Of a DNA stretch of 64,000 nucleotides, positions 26,214 to 34,539 are shown in pieces. A program made the position numbers and the translations under genes. Each line of letters opens with the position of its first letter. Within the stretch, counting starts at the first letter, position 1. The notes under the pieces were generated by a model. The model was not told the origin of the DNA. It ran no database searches and saw only the letters and a list, made by a program, of their open reading frames with translations. The stretch is from assembly GCA_019636035.1 (NCBI GenBank), contig JAHBYI010000002.1, positions 310,001-374,000 on the forward strand, in the 5' to 3' direction. Origin of the DNA: Candidatus Paracaedibacteraceae bacterium (GTDB lineage Bacteria > Pseudomonadota > Alphaproteobacteria > Paracaedibacterales > Paracaedibacteraceae).

Positions 26214-27203
26214 TCAGCATAGTTTCTTAGCAATATCAAAGGCAAAATAAGTTAAGATTCCTTGTGCTCCTGCGCGTTTAAAGGCGATGAGAGATTCAAG
26301 GACAACACGATCTTCGTCTAACCATCCGTTTTGAGCAGCCGCTTTAATCATAGCGTATTCACCGCTGACCTGATAGGCGAGGGTGGGAATGTTGAATTGC
26401 GTTGTTGCCCGTTGAATCACATCGAGATAGGGCATTCCGGGCTTGATGATAATCATGTCTGCTCCTTCCTGAATATCTTGAGCGATTTCACGCATGGCTT
26501 CATCACTGTTGGCGGGATTCATCTGATATGTTTTTTTGTCTTTTAGACCGCCCAAAGTACCAACGCCAACGGCTGTTCTAAAGGGGCCGTAGAATCCTGA
26601 TGCGTATTTTACAGCGTAACTTATGATCAATTTATTGTGGTGCCCGTGATCGTCCAAATAATCGCGAATGGATGCAATTCGACCATCCATCATGTCAGAC
26701 GGAGCCAGCGCATCAGCACCGGCTTGAGCTTGGACATAGGCTTGTTGCTGAAGAATTTCAATTGTTGCTTCGTTATCAATCTGCCCGTCAAGGATGATTC
26801 CGTCATGGCCATGATCTGTGTAAGGATCCAAAGCGACATCGGTAATAACGCCCAAATTAAGATCCATGGATTTAAGGGCACGTACAGCTCGGCAAATAAG
26901 ATTATCCGGATTCAAGGCTTCTGCACCGTCGTGACTGCGCAAATGTGGGGGCGTTGTCGGGAACAGAGCTATGGCAGGAATCCCAAGGTCGGCTGCTTGT
27001 TGTGCGGATTCAACTAACTCATCAATCGTTAAGCGTTCAACGCCAGGCATGCTTGTGATTATCGGCGATGTTTCTTCCTCACGAACAAAAACAGGCCAAA
27101 TTAAATCACTGGGGGTTAGGTCATTTTCCGAACAAAGGTCGCGCACCCAAGAAGCTTGACGGTTGCGTCTTAAACGGGTTGCTGGATAACGACCAATAAT
27201 CAT
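26214..27203 (-). CDS. hemB: delta-aminolevulinic acid dehydratase (porphobilinogen synthase)
   Basis: This 329-residue enzyme shows WPVFVREE, ALFPTTPPHLRSHDGAEAL, DVALDPYTDHGHDGII, DMMDGRIASIR, ISYAVKYASGFYGPFR and IIIKPGMPYLDVI with the Schiff-base lysines. It condenses two 5-aminolevulinate molecules in haem synthesis. The cysteines of the zinc-binding form (DVCLC...HC) are replaced by Ala/Asp, the magnesium-type variant common in alphaproteobacteria. Start is placed at 27203 (MIIGRYPATRLRRNRQ) after GAGGGA; the frame extends further upstream but into the divergent gene's leader. Confidence 0.95.
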   Translation of the reverse strand: MIIGRYPATRLRRNRQASWVRDLCSENDLTPSDLIWPVFVREEETSPIITSMPGVERLTIDELVESAQQAADLGIPAIALFPTTPPHLRSHDGAEALNPDNLICRAVRALKSMDLNLGVITDVALDPYTDHGHDGIILDGQIDNEATIEILQQQAYVQAQAGADALAPSDMMDGRIASIRDYLDDHGHHNKLIISYAVKYASGFYGPFRTAVGVGTLGGLKDKKTYQMNPANSDEAMREIAQDIQEGADMIIIKPGMPYLDVIQRATTQFNIPTLAYQVSGEYAMIKAAAQNGWLDEDRVVLESLIAFKRAGAQGILTYFAFDIAKKLC

Positions 27204-27273
27204 AAATTCCCTCTTTTCTTGTGGCAGAATAACGGTTACCCTAATCCTATAGAATTTTATCGAAATTTGCACT

Positions 27274-28410
27274 ATGGATTTTTATCTGGATTCTGAGCAA
27301 TCGCAAATCAAAGAGATGGCAGAACAATTCGCCAAAGAACAACTTGAACCTTTCGCCGGGCAGTGGGATGCCCAAGAATATTTTCCTGTTGATGTCATGC
27401 GTCAAGCTGCTCAGTTGGGGTTTGCCGGTCTTTTTATCCGGGAAGAATTTGGCGGCTGCCATCTGTCTCGTTTGCATGGTGCGCTTATTTTCGAAGCCCT
27501 TGCTCGAGGATGTGTCGCGACATCAGCATATTTATCGATCCATAATATGGTTGGTGGGATGATTCAGAAATTTGGATCAGCAGAGCAACATACTCAATGG
27601 TTACCAAAACTTGCAAGCCTGGATTGGTTATCCAGTTACTGCTTGACGGAACCCTCCAGCGGTTCTGACGCTGCATCTCTAAAAACCCGGGCTGTACGTG
27701 ATGGCGATCACTATGTTCTTAATGGTTCCAAAGCTTTTATCTCAGGGGCAGGGGTCAGCGATCTGTACGTCGTCATGGTGCGAACAGGGGGCGAGGGGGC
27801 AAAGGGAATTTCGGCTGTTGTCATTGAAAAAGATACCCCGGGTCTATCTTTTGGAAAGCCTGAAGAAAAGATGGGATGGAAATCGCAGCCAACCTGTATG
27901 GTGAATTTCGATAACTGCCGTATTCCGATTGCAAATCGATTGGGAGCAGAAGGAGATGGTTTTAAAATTGCCATGTCCGGATTGGATGGTGGGCGAATCA
28001 ACATAGCATCTTGCTCATTAGGCGGGGCTCAGCGGGGGCTTGACCTTGCAAAATCATATATCAAGGAACGTCAGCAGTTCGGCCAAAATCTTGCGTCATT
28101 TCAGTCTGTGCAGTTCAAAATTGCAGATATGGAAACGCAGCTGTCTGCTGCTCGGCTCATGGTGCATCGCGCCGGTTTTATGTTGTCTAAAGGCGATCCT
28201 GATGCAACGCAATATTGTGCTATGGCAAAGCAGTTTGCCACCGATGTCGGTTCGGCTGTGGTTAATGAGGCTCTCCAGTTACATGGTGGTTACGGATACA
28301 TCAAGGAATATCAAGTAGAACGATTGGTTAGGGATTTGCGTGTTCATCAAATTCTTGAGGGTACAAACGAAGTTATGCGTATGATTATTGCGCGTAAAGT
28401 ATTAAGTTAG
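27274..28410 (+). CDS. acyl-CoA dehydrogenase, probably isobutyryl-CoA or short-chain type
   Basis: This 378-residue flavoenzyme has YCLTEPSSGSDAASLKTRAV, GSKAFISGAGVSDLYVVMVR, the FAD-binding ERQQFGQNLASFQSVQFKIA and LQLHGGYGYIKEYQVERLVRD then RVHQILEGTNEVMRMI. It oxidises acyl-CoA to enoyl-CoA, passing electrons to ETF. The 3-hydroxyisobutyryl-CoA hydrolase gene 9 nt downstream points to isobutyryl-CoA in valine breakdown; a general short-chain role is possible. It diverges from hemB with a 70-bp gap. Confidence 0.88.
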   Translation: MDFYLDSEQSQIKEMAEQFAKEQLEPFAGQWDAQEYFPVDVMRQAAQLGFAGLFIREEFGGCHLSRLHGALIFEALARGCVATSAYLSIHNMVGGMIQKFGSAEQHTQWLPKLASLDWLSSYCLTEPSSGSDAASLKTRAVRDGDHYVLNGSKAFISGAGVSDLYVVMVRTGGEGAKGISAVVIEKDTPGLSFGKPEEKMGWKSQPTCMVNFDNCRIPIANRLGAEGDGFKIAMSGLDGGRINIASCSLGGAQRGLDLAKSYIKERQQFGQNLASFQSVQFKIADMETQLSAARLMVHRAGFMLSKGDPDATQYCAMAKQFATDVGSAVVNEALQLHGGYGYIKEYQVERLVRDLRVHQILEGTNEVMRMIIARKVLS

Positions 28411-28419
28411 GGGGATAAT

Positions 28420-29496
28420 ATGTCAGCAGCAGTTCAAGCAGAAACGCAAGAACCGGAAGTTTTGTCACGGATAGAAGGACGAGCTGGTGTCATAACCCTG
28501 AATCGCCCGCGTGCTCTTAACTCTCTTAATTTGGAAATGATCCGTGAGATGATGCGTGCCCTTAAGGAATGGGAATCTGATCCTCAGGTTGATTTTGTCC
28601 TTGTCGAGAGTGGTAGTGACAGGGCTTTTTGTGCGGGCGGTGATATACGATCCGTTTATTTAGCGCGTCTAGAGGGGAAACGGGATTATAAGGATGCTAT
28701 TTTCCGCGAAGAATACCAGCTCAATTATTATATTAGTCGCTATCCAAAACCCTACGTTTCTTTAATTAATGGGATCTGTATGGGCGGGGGTATGGGGATT
28801 TCCATCCACGGTCGTTATCGTGTCGTGACAGACAAGACTGTCATGGCCATGCCGGAAACAGGAATAGGTTTTTTCCCTGATGTCGGGGGAAGTTATTTCT
28901 TGAATCGATGCCCGGGGCAAATGGGAATGTTTATGGCGATTACGGGCGAGAAAATAACCGCAGGGGATGCTATGTATGCGGGTCTTGCAACCCATTATGT
29001 CCCATCGAGTAAGATTGATGCTCTCAGATCCGCTTTGATTGCGATACAGGATACCGCTGAGCTAGAAAATGTTTTGAATCGTCATAAAGAGGCCGCTCCG
29101 CCATCCGATTTATCGGCGGTGCAGCCGTTAATTGATGACATTTTTGATGGAAAAACCGTTGATGAGATTCTTGAAAAATTGTACGCAGCTAAGCATCCAA
29201 AGGCCTATGATTGGTTGCGCAGCCTTGCGAAGAAATCTCCGATGAGTATGACTATTGCTTTTACTTTATTAAAGAAAACAAAAGAGATGTCTTTAAAAAA
29301 ATGCTTACCCATTGAGTATCGCTTAAGCCAGAGATTCGTTGAGCATTATGATTTTTTTGAAGGCATCAGAGCTTTATTGGTTGATAAGGATAATGAGCCC
29401 AAATGGCAGCCGCAACATGTTTCTCAAGTCAAAACAGCAGAAGTGCGGGAGTATTTCAAGAATCTTGGGACGCGAGAGTTAATCCTTGGGTCTTAA
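28420..29496 (+). CDS. 3-hydroxyisobutyryl-CoA hydrolase (crotonase fold)
   Basis: This 358-residue crotonase-family protein has RAFCAGGDIRSVYLAR, GICMGGGMGISIHGRYRVVT, AMPETGIGFFPDVGGSYFLN and a C-terminal LKKCLPIEYRLSQRFVEHYD then FFEGIRALLVDKD, matching the HIBYL-CoA hydrolase branch rather than simple enoyl-CoA hydratases (about 260 residues). It frees 3-hydroxyisobutyrate in valine catabolism. It is co-directional with the acyl-CoA dehydrogenase, 9 nt apart. The usual neighbours mmsA and mmsB are not present here. It ends tail-to-tail with the amidase, overlapping 4 nt. Confidence 0.9.
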   Translation: MSAAVQAETQEPEVLSRIEGRAGVITLNRPRALNSLNLEMIREMMRALKEWESDPQVDFVLVESGSDRAFCAGGDIRSVYLARLEGKRDYKDAIFREEYQLNYYISRYPKPYVSLINGICMGGGMGISIHGRYRVVTDKTVMAMPETGIGFFPDVGGSYFLNRCPGQMGMFMAITGEKITAGDAMYAGLATHYVPSSKIDALRSALIAIQDTAELENVLNRHKEAAPPSDLSAVQPLIDDIFDGKTVDEILEKLYAAKHPKAYDWLRSLAKKSPMSMTIAFTLLKKTKEMSLKKCLPIEYRLSQRFVEHYDFFEGIRALLVDKDNEPKWQPQHVSQVKTAEVREYFKNLGTRELILGS

Positions 29497-30089
29497 AGTT
29501 GCTTGCGCAACCAATCCCATGGAAATAGGGGACCCGGATCAGTTTTAAACGTACCGTCCGGTCGTATCGGTGCAATGTCGCTGTGCCCAACGATATTGTG
29601 GAGAGGGATCTGATGCCGATTAATAATATCGTTGATTAAGGCTGCTCCTGTTGCCATTTGATCTTGGGTATAGGGAGCAAACGTGTGGGGTATTGTTGTG
29701 TCATCATAACCCGGGGCATGAAATTCAATGCCGATAGAACAGGGATTTAATGTGTTTTCACACCCTGGAAGAGTATTGAGTTCTTGCCACCAGCTTTGCC
29801 CGGCATGCCAGGCTTTATCTTTTTCATGGACAAATTGAATGACTGGAATTTTATCGGGATACATCAGATTGTAATGCGTTCCTATTTCTGTTGCAAAATT
29901 TCGCCCGCTTATCTGGGGGATAAAATAATGAGACGAAACACCCAGTCCGCCATTTTGAATGCTTTGCGTCAATCCGGTAATCACATCGATTAATGGTAGT
30001 CCTATACAATGCACAACTAAGGCCTTAATAGGGCATCCCTCACGACTAGAAAAATTAAGAGATGGGATTTTTATGCAATCATAGGTCAT
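29493..30089 (-). CDS. N-acetylmuramoyl-L-alanine amidase (amidase_2/AmiD-AmpD type)
   Basis: This protein of about 198 residues has the zinc ligands in ALVVHCIG, VGHSDIAP and KTDPGPLFPW, with SSHYFIPQ, AWHAGQSWW and SIGIEFHAPG completing the amidase_2 fold. It cleaves the MurNAc-L-Ala bond. The start at 30089 (MTYDCIKIPSLNF) lies 1 nt after the upstream gene's stop, implying coupled translation; longer forms would overlap that gene. No signal peptide is evident, so it may be cytosolic (AmpD-like recycling). It ends the GNAT-HAD-amidase operon. Confidence 0.88.
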   Translation of the reverse strand: MTYDCIKIPSLNFSSREGCPIKALVVHCIGLPLIDVITGLTQSIQNGGLGVSSHYFIPQISGRNFATEIGTHYNLMYPDKIPVIQFVHEKDKAWHAGQSWWQELNTLPGCENTLNPCSIGIEFHAPGYDDTTIPHTFAPYTQDQMATGAALINDIINRHQIPLHNIVGHSDIAPIRPDGTFKTDPGPLFPWDWLRKQL

Positions 30090-30090
30090 C

Positions 30091-30975
30091 TTAAATCGTT
30101 GGTACAGGATAGTGTAATAAATGTAAGGTGTAATCACTGCGTTCAAATGAATCAATAACATCCTCATTCAGGTATGAGCCGAGAGCATTTGCGCTATCAT
30201 CGACAATAACTAAATGACCTTTTGGCAGATTAAGGTGTGGTAAGATCATCAACAGAGCAGGGCCTTTTTTGTGGCCAATAAAGGCAAAGCCATCATGGTA
30301 AGAATATAAACTATGCCCGTCATCAACAATGATATGACTTTTTATAGCGATGTCTTGACCACTGATGTTAACACCGGACATACTCGACATTGTGTTAATT
30401 TTGCTTCGAGTCAGCTCGAGGAGTTCATCCTGTGGCATTTGTGATAAAATGGCGTATACACCTCTATGAATTTCATCATAGTCGATTAAATCAGGATTAT
30501 CTGTTTTACGAGCATCCATCAAATTGGCATGCAATCCCTTGTTTTTTGCGAGTTCCTGCAATGTTACATCAATAATGGGTGGCCGTGCTGTGGTTACCAT
30601 GAACGGAACGTCCTGAGAGCGAATACGGTCGATGATTTGTATTGTTTCGGGATGGCGCAATTGATCATCGACTTCGTGCTCTAAGCGGAACCGTTTGGTG
30701 TGCGGGCAAAACCAACTACCATTATGATTTTTTTGCCACCAAGCACCGGGTGTTTGATTGAGGGTATCATCCCAATCACTTAAGACTGAGACGTTTTGCG
30801 AACGTCCGCGTAAGAATTCTACTCTTTCAGCAACTTCATCATAACTCTTAATTGTCATAAAGGTGTGGCTGCGCCCTATGAAAAGCTTTGTTGCTCTTGA
30901 TGCTAAATCCTGAGCCAATAACTGCGATGTTATTGCCATCAGAATAAAAGTGATGTTAATTAATTTGAAGTTCAT
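30091..30975 (-). CDS. secreted HAD-like protein (DUF2608 type), paralogue
   Basis: This 294-residue protein has a signal peptide (INITFILMAITSQLLAQ) then the HAD motif I SDWDDTLNQ (D67, D69), motif II PFMVTTARPP, a lysine (HKKGPAL) and motif IV HLVIVDDSANAL. All four HAD elements seem present, so it could be an active exported phosphatase. Its start lies within the end of the GNAT gene (20-nt overlap) after GAGGATATAGAGT. It resembles the gene at 25293 in layout. The substrate is unknown. Confidence 0.7.
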   Translation of the reverse strand: MNFKLINITFILMAITSQLLAQDLASRATKLFIGRSHTFMTIKSYDEVAERVEFLRGRSQNVSVLSDWDDTLNQTPGAWWQKNHNGSWFCPHTKRFRLEHEVDDQLRHPETIQIIDRIRSQDVPFMVTTARPPIIDVTLQELAKNKGLHANLMDARKTDNPDLIDYDEIHRGVYAILSQMPQDELLELTRSKINTMSSMSGVNISGQDIAIKSHIIVDDGHSLYSYHDGFAFIGHKKGPALLMILPHLNLPKGHLVIVDDSANALGSYLNEDVIDSFERSDYTLHLLHYPVPTI

Positions 30976-31507
30976 ACTCTATATCCTCGTTATCTAAAAG
31001 ATTGGGAACATCTTTAACCATAAACCCACAAAAAGACAATATTTTTTGTGATGCTATATTGCGAAAACGCATACATGCCCATAAATTAATGAGCTGTTTC
31101 GTGCCGGGAAGTATTTCTGTACACAGTTTATTGACAGCAATCTTGCCATACCCCTTTCGTTGATAGTTGGGGTGTACGACATAACTTATTTCTATCTTAC
31201 TGGCGTCAGTAAAAGGACATAGCATGATGAGCCCCGTAAAAATACCTTCAGTTAAGATGATTTGATAGGTCGTTATGGGGGTATTAGAAAGTTGTTCCCT
31301 CTGGATTCGTTCTTTGTGGTGCTGAAAAAATGATTGATTGGGCGGGGCTGAAAGTCCGATAGCACTGAGAACTTGCGGATCATGGTATATTTCGATAACG
31401 GATTGCCAATGGTCAGCAAGGTTTATCGGCTCAATATGGATTTTATTTTCTTGGGCAATAAGGGGAGTTAAGATCATGATAAATAACGCTATTATAACCT
31501 GTAACAT
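30956..31507 (-). CDS. GNAT acetyltransferase domain protein with predicted signal peptide
   Basis: This 183-residue protein begins MLQVIIALFIMILTPLIAQE, a convincing signal peptide, followed by a GNAT fold of the RimJ type: PINLADHWQSVIEIY, then YVVHPNYQRKGYGKIAVNKL with the acetyl-CoA loop QRKGYG at 116-121, and ACMRFRNIASQKILSFCGF. GNAT enzymes normally need cytosolic acetyl-CoA, so an exported one is unusual unless it acts in a host cell. It is first of three overlapping or abutting genes on the minus strand. Confidence 0.75.
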   Translation of the reverse strand: MLQVIIALFIMILTPLIAQENKIHIEPINLADHWQSVIEIYHDPQVLSAIGLSAPPNQSFFQHHKERIQREQLSNTPITTYQIILTEGIFTGLIMLCPFTDASKIEISYVVHPNYQRKGYGKIAVNKLCTEILPGTKQLINLWACMRFRNIASQKILSFCGFMVKDVPNLLDNEDIEYELQIN

Positions 31508-31536
31508 CCCGTAACACTTAACTTCTAAGACTGTAC

Positions 31537-31566
31537 TTGATATTAGTATGAAGTGTTTAGTATAAG
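31537..31566 (+). promoter_or_regulatory. putative sigma-70 promoter of glnA
   Basis: TTGATA (31537-31542) and TATAAG (31561-31566) are separated by 18 nt and lie about 41 nt upstream of the GTG start. Each box matches consensus at five of six positions. Confidence 0.5.
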
Positions 31567-31606
31567 GGAATAAAGTAATATTTTAGAAAAAATCGGAGAA
31601 TTTATT

Positions 31607-33007
31607 GTGACCAAGGCCTTTCTTAAAAAATTAGAAACTGAGCAAGTCCGTTTCGTTGATTTTCGGTTTACCGATATTCAGGGCATTTGGCATCATATGA
31701 GTTTTCCGGTCGAGGCTGTGGATGAGAAACTGCTCGCCGAAGGGATTTATTTTGATGGGTCATCGATTCAAGGATGGCGACATATTCACGAGTCAGATAT
31801 GCTCATGAAACCTGATCTAGATTCTGTTCATTTAGACCCATTTTCTGTGCAAACAACGATGATTGTCATTTGCGATATCTATGATCCAAAAACGCAAGAA
31901 CCCTATAATCGTGACCCTCGTTCTATTGGAAAAAAAGTTGAGGCTTATCTTAAGAAATCCGGGATTGCGACCAAGGCTTATTTTGGCCCGGAAGCTGAAT
32001 TCTTTGTCTTTGATGGCGTTCGTTTTGGAGCGGAGCCAACGTCAACGTTTTTTGAATTAGAATCCGAAGAGTTTCAGGCTGAAAACCGCCGTGAAATTAC
32101 CCCAAGTAGTCATGGCCACCGTCCTTTAGCGAAGGGCGGATATTTTCCTGTTGCCCCTCTTGATTCCTTGAATGATATTCGTGCCGAAATGGTGACTGTG
32201 ATGCAACGGATGGGGCTTGACATGGAAAAGCATCATCATGAAGTTGCACCCGCACAACATGAACTTGGCTTTAAATTTGCTGAACTAACGCAAACAGGGG
32301 ATAACCTTCAGATTTATAAGTATGCTGTCCGTAACGTTGCCCATAGCTATGGCAAAACAGCAACCTTTATGCCGAAACCAATCTTTGGTGATAATGGTTC
32401 CGGGATGCACGTTCACCAATCCTTGTGGAAAGGTGATAAACCATTGTTTGCAGGCAATGATTATAGCGGTTTGTCTGAAACTGCCCTCTATTATATTGGG
32501 GGAATCTTAAAGCATGCTAAGGCAATTAATGCCTTTACAAACCCAACGACAAACAGCTATAAACGGTTAGTTCCGGGGTATGAAGCACCTGTTATTTTGG
32601 CTTACTCTGCGCAGAATCGCTCTGCTGCTTGCCGTATCCCGACCGCGCAAGATGAAAAAGCTAAACGCATCGAAATTCGTTTTCCTGACCCATTGGCTAA
32701 TCCATATTTAGGGACAGCAGTCATGTTAATGGCCGGCCTTGATGGTATTCGTAACAAAATTCACCCAGGAAAAGCATCCGATCATAACTTATTTGAAGAA
32801 CATGACATTGCTGCAAAACTACCTCATATGTGTGGATCGTTGCGTGAAGCTCTGGATGCATTGACTCTGGACTATGAGTTTTTGCTTGAGGGTGATGTCT
32901 TTACCAAAGATTTTATCGAAGACTATTTGACCATGAAATGGCAAGAGGTCAAGGATTATGAACGTACACCACACCCACTTGAATTTTTGAAGTATTATTC
33001 GTTATAA
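31607..33007 (+). CDS. glnA: glutamine synthetase type I, lacking the adenylylation tyrosine
   Basis: This 466-residue enzyme starts at GTG. It has the GSI signatures YFDGSSIQGWRHIHESDM, KAYFGPEAEFFVFD, the beta-Asp/ATP region GDNGSGMHVHQSLWK and NRSAACRIP. It makes glutamine from glutamate, ammonia and ATP in the cytosol. In adenylylated enzymes the sequence NLYDLPPEE supplies the modified Tyr (E. coli Y397); here the equivalent reads HNLFEEHDIAAKLP with F396, so GlnE-type control should be impossible. No glnB is adjacent. Confidence 0.95.
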   Translation: MTKAFLKKLETEQVRFVDFRFTDIQGIWHHMSFPVEAVDEKLLAEGIYFDGSSIQGWRHIHESDMLMKPDLDSVHLDPFSVQTTMIVICDIYDPKTQEPYNRDPRSIGKKVEAYLKKSGIATKAYFGPEAEFFVFDGVRFGAEPTSTFFELESEEFQAENRREITPSSHGHRPLAKGGYFPVAPLDSLNDIRAEMVTVMQRMGLDMEKHHHEVAPAQHELGFKFAELTQTGDNLQIYKYAVRNVAHSYGKTATFMPKPIFGDNGSGMHVHQSLWKGDKPLFAGNDYSGLSETALYYIGGILKHAKAINAFTNPTTNSYKRLVPGYEAPVILAYSAQNRSAACRIPTAQDEKAKRIEIRFPDPLANPYLGTAVMLMAGLDGIRNKIHPGKASDHNLFEEHDIAAKLPHMCGSLREALDALTLDYEFLLEGDVFTKDFIEDYLTMKWQEVKDYERTPHPLEFLKYYSL

Positions 33008-33048
33008 TTGGCAGAGATTGTTTTTTATAAAATCTAAGGTTGTCGTAG

Positions 33049-33140
33049 TATCGTCGTTCCCGTTAAGTTTGATACAGTTAACTGAAGAGCGAAGCGTACA
33101 TAAAAATTTAGCTGTATCAAGGTTAAATGGAATGGCTGTA
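33049..33140. repeat. palindromic intergenic repeat family A, copy 2 (ends on radA start codon)
   Basis: This 92-bp copy shares with 3566-3669 the words CGTTAAGTTTGATACAGTTA, AAGCGTACATAAA, AATTTAGCTGTATCA and GGAATGGCTGTA. Its arms pair as an imperfect hairpin (TTGATACAG/CTGTATCAA). Its right TA provides the A of the radA ATG, so the radA ribosome binding region lies wholly within the repeat. Confidence 0.75.
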
Positions 33141-34525
33141 TGGCGAAAATTACCTTAAAATATGTCTGTCAGGACTGCGGTACTGTTCATTCTAAGTGGG
33201 GTGGCAAGTGTGAAGGGTGTGGTGCGTGGAATACCATGCAAGAGGAAGCCATGGCTGTCACTAAAAAGCTTGTCAAGTCAACGAAGTCGACTCTTGAATT
33301 TGTTTCAATCGAAGCAGAGGAAAATAATGATTGTGAACGTCTGTTAACCGATATCAATGAATTTGATCGAGTTTGTGGTGGTGGTCTTGTTCCGGGGGCT
33401 GTGCTTTTAGTTGGCGGCGATCCGGGAATTGGTAAATCAACCCTCTTGTTACAGGTTGTTTCTCATTTTTCAAAGAATTATCGTTGTGCTTATGTTTCAG
33501 GTGAGGAAGCGGTTGGCCAAGTTCGGATGCGTGCTAAACGTTTGGGCGTTGCCAATTCTGATAATTTACATTTAGCATCAGCGACGAACGTTAGCGATAT
33601 TTTATTGGCCTTAGATAATCTTGACCATCCTGTGGACTTGCTGATTATCGACTCTATTCAAACCATGACCAATATGGATGTAGACTCGGCACCCGGCACG
33701 GTTTCACAAGTCCGAATTTGCACGCAAGAACTCATAACTTTTGCTAAAACAAAAGGTGTTTGTGTGATTTTGGTTGGGCACGTTACAAAAGAAGGTGTGA
33801 TTGCAGGCCCTCGTGTTCTTGAGCATATGGTTGATACGGTTCTGTATTTTGAAGGGGAGCGTAATTATCATTATCGTATCCTAAGATCGGTTAAGAACCG
33901 TTTTGGCCCAACCGATGAGATCGGTGTTTTCGAGATGACCGAGCAGGGGTTGCAACAGGTTCCGAATCCATCGGCTTTGTTTCTAAATCAACATGATTTT
34001 CCTGTCAGTGGCTCTGCTATCTTTGCCGGAATCGAAGGGACACGGCCAATTTTAGTGGAAATTCAAGCGTTGGTTGCGCCATCACACTTGGCAACGCCGC
34101 GACGAACCTGTGTTGGCTGGGATAACAACCGTTTGGCGATGATTTTGGCTGTGCTTGAGTCCCGTTGTGGTTTATCGTTTGCTAATCGAGATGTGTTCTT
34201 AAATGTGGCGGGTGGCCTTAAAATTACAGAACCTGCGTCAGATCTTGCGGTTGCTGCTGCTTTGGCATCCGCTTTGAGTAATAACCCTGTGCCTGTAAAG
34301 TCTGTTTTCTTTGGGGAAATTGGATTATCCGGAGAGGTGCGAGCTGTCAGTCAGACAGAACTCCGCCTTAAAGAGGCAACAAAACTAGGGTTTGAAAATG
34401 CCTATTGTGGGAAAAAGATAAAGTCCGGAAACGATGTTGATATTTCTTTATCATCTCTTAACTATCTGATCGAGATGATGGACATTTTTCGTAATCCGCA
34501 GCATAGTAAAGTAAGAAGTCTGTAG
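33140..34525 (+). CDS. radA: DNA repair protein RadA
   Basis: This 461-residue protein has a zinc finger (CQDCGTVHSKWGGKCEGCGA), Walker A GGDPGIGKSTLL (about 91-102), the RadA-specific KNRFG motif (VKNRFGPTDE) and a Lon-like C-terminal domain with AAALASALSNNPVP. RadA drives branch migration in recombination repair. The start codon touches repeat family A and there is no classical Shine-Dalgarno, only GGAATGG, so its expression may depend on the element. cvpA follows 14 nt later. Confidence 0.95.
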   Translation: MAKITLKYVCQDCGTVHSKWGGKCEGCGAWNTMQEEAMAVTKKLVKSTKSTLEFVSIEAEENNDCERLLTDINEFDRVCGGGLVPGAVLLVGGDPGIGKSTLLLQVVSHFSKNYRCAYVSGEEAVGQVRMRAKRLGVANSDNLHLASATNVSDILLALDNLDHPVDLLIIDSIQTMTNMDVDSAPGTVSQVRICTQELITFAKTKGVCVILVGHVTKEGVIAGPRVLEHMVDTVLYFEGERNYHYRILRSVKNRFGPTDEIGVFEMTEQGLQQVPNPSALFLNQHDFPVSGSAIFAGIEGTRPILVEIQALVAPSHLATPRRTCVGWDNNRLAMILAVLESRCGLSFANRDVFLNVAGGLKITEPASDLAVAAALASALSNNPVPVKSVFFGEIGLSGEVRAVSQTELRLKEATKLGFENAYCGKKIKSGNDVDISLSSLNYLIEMMDIFRNPQHSKVRSL

Positions 34526-34539
34526 ACAAGAGAGAGAGA

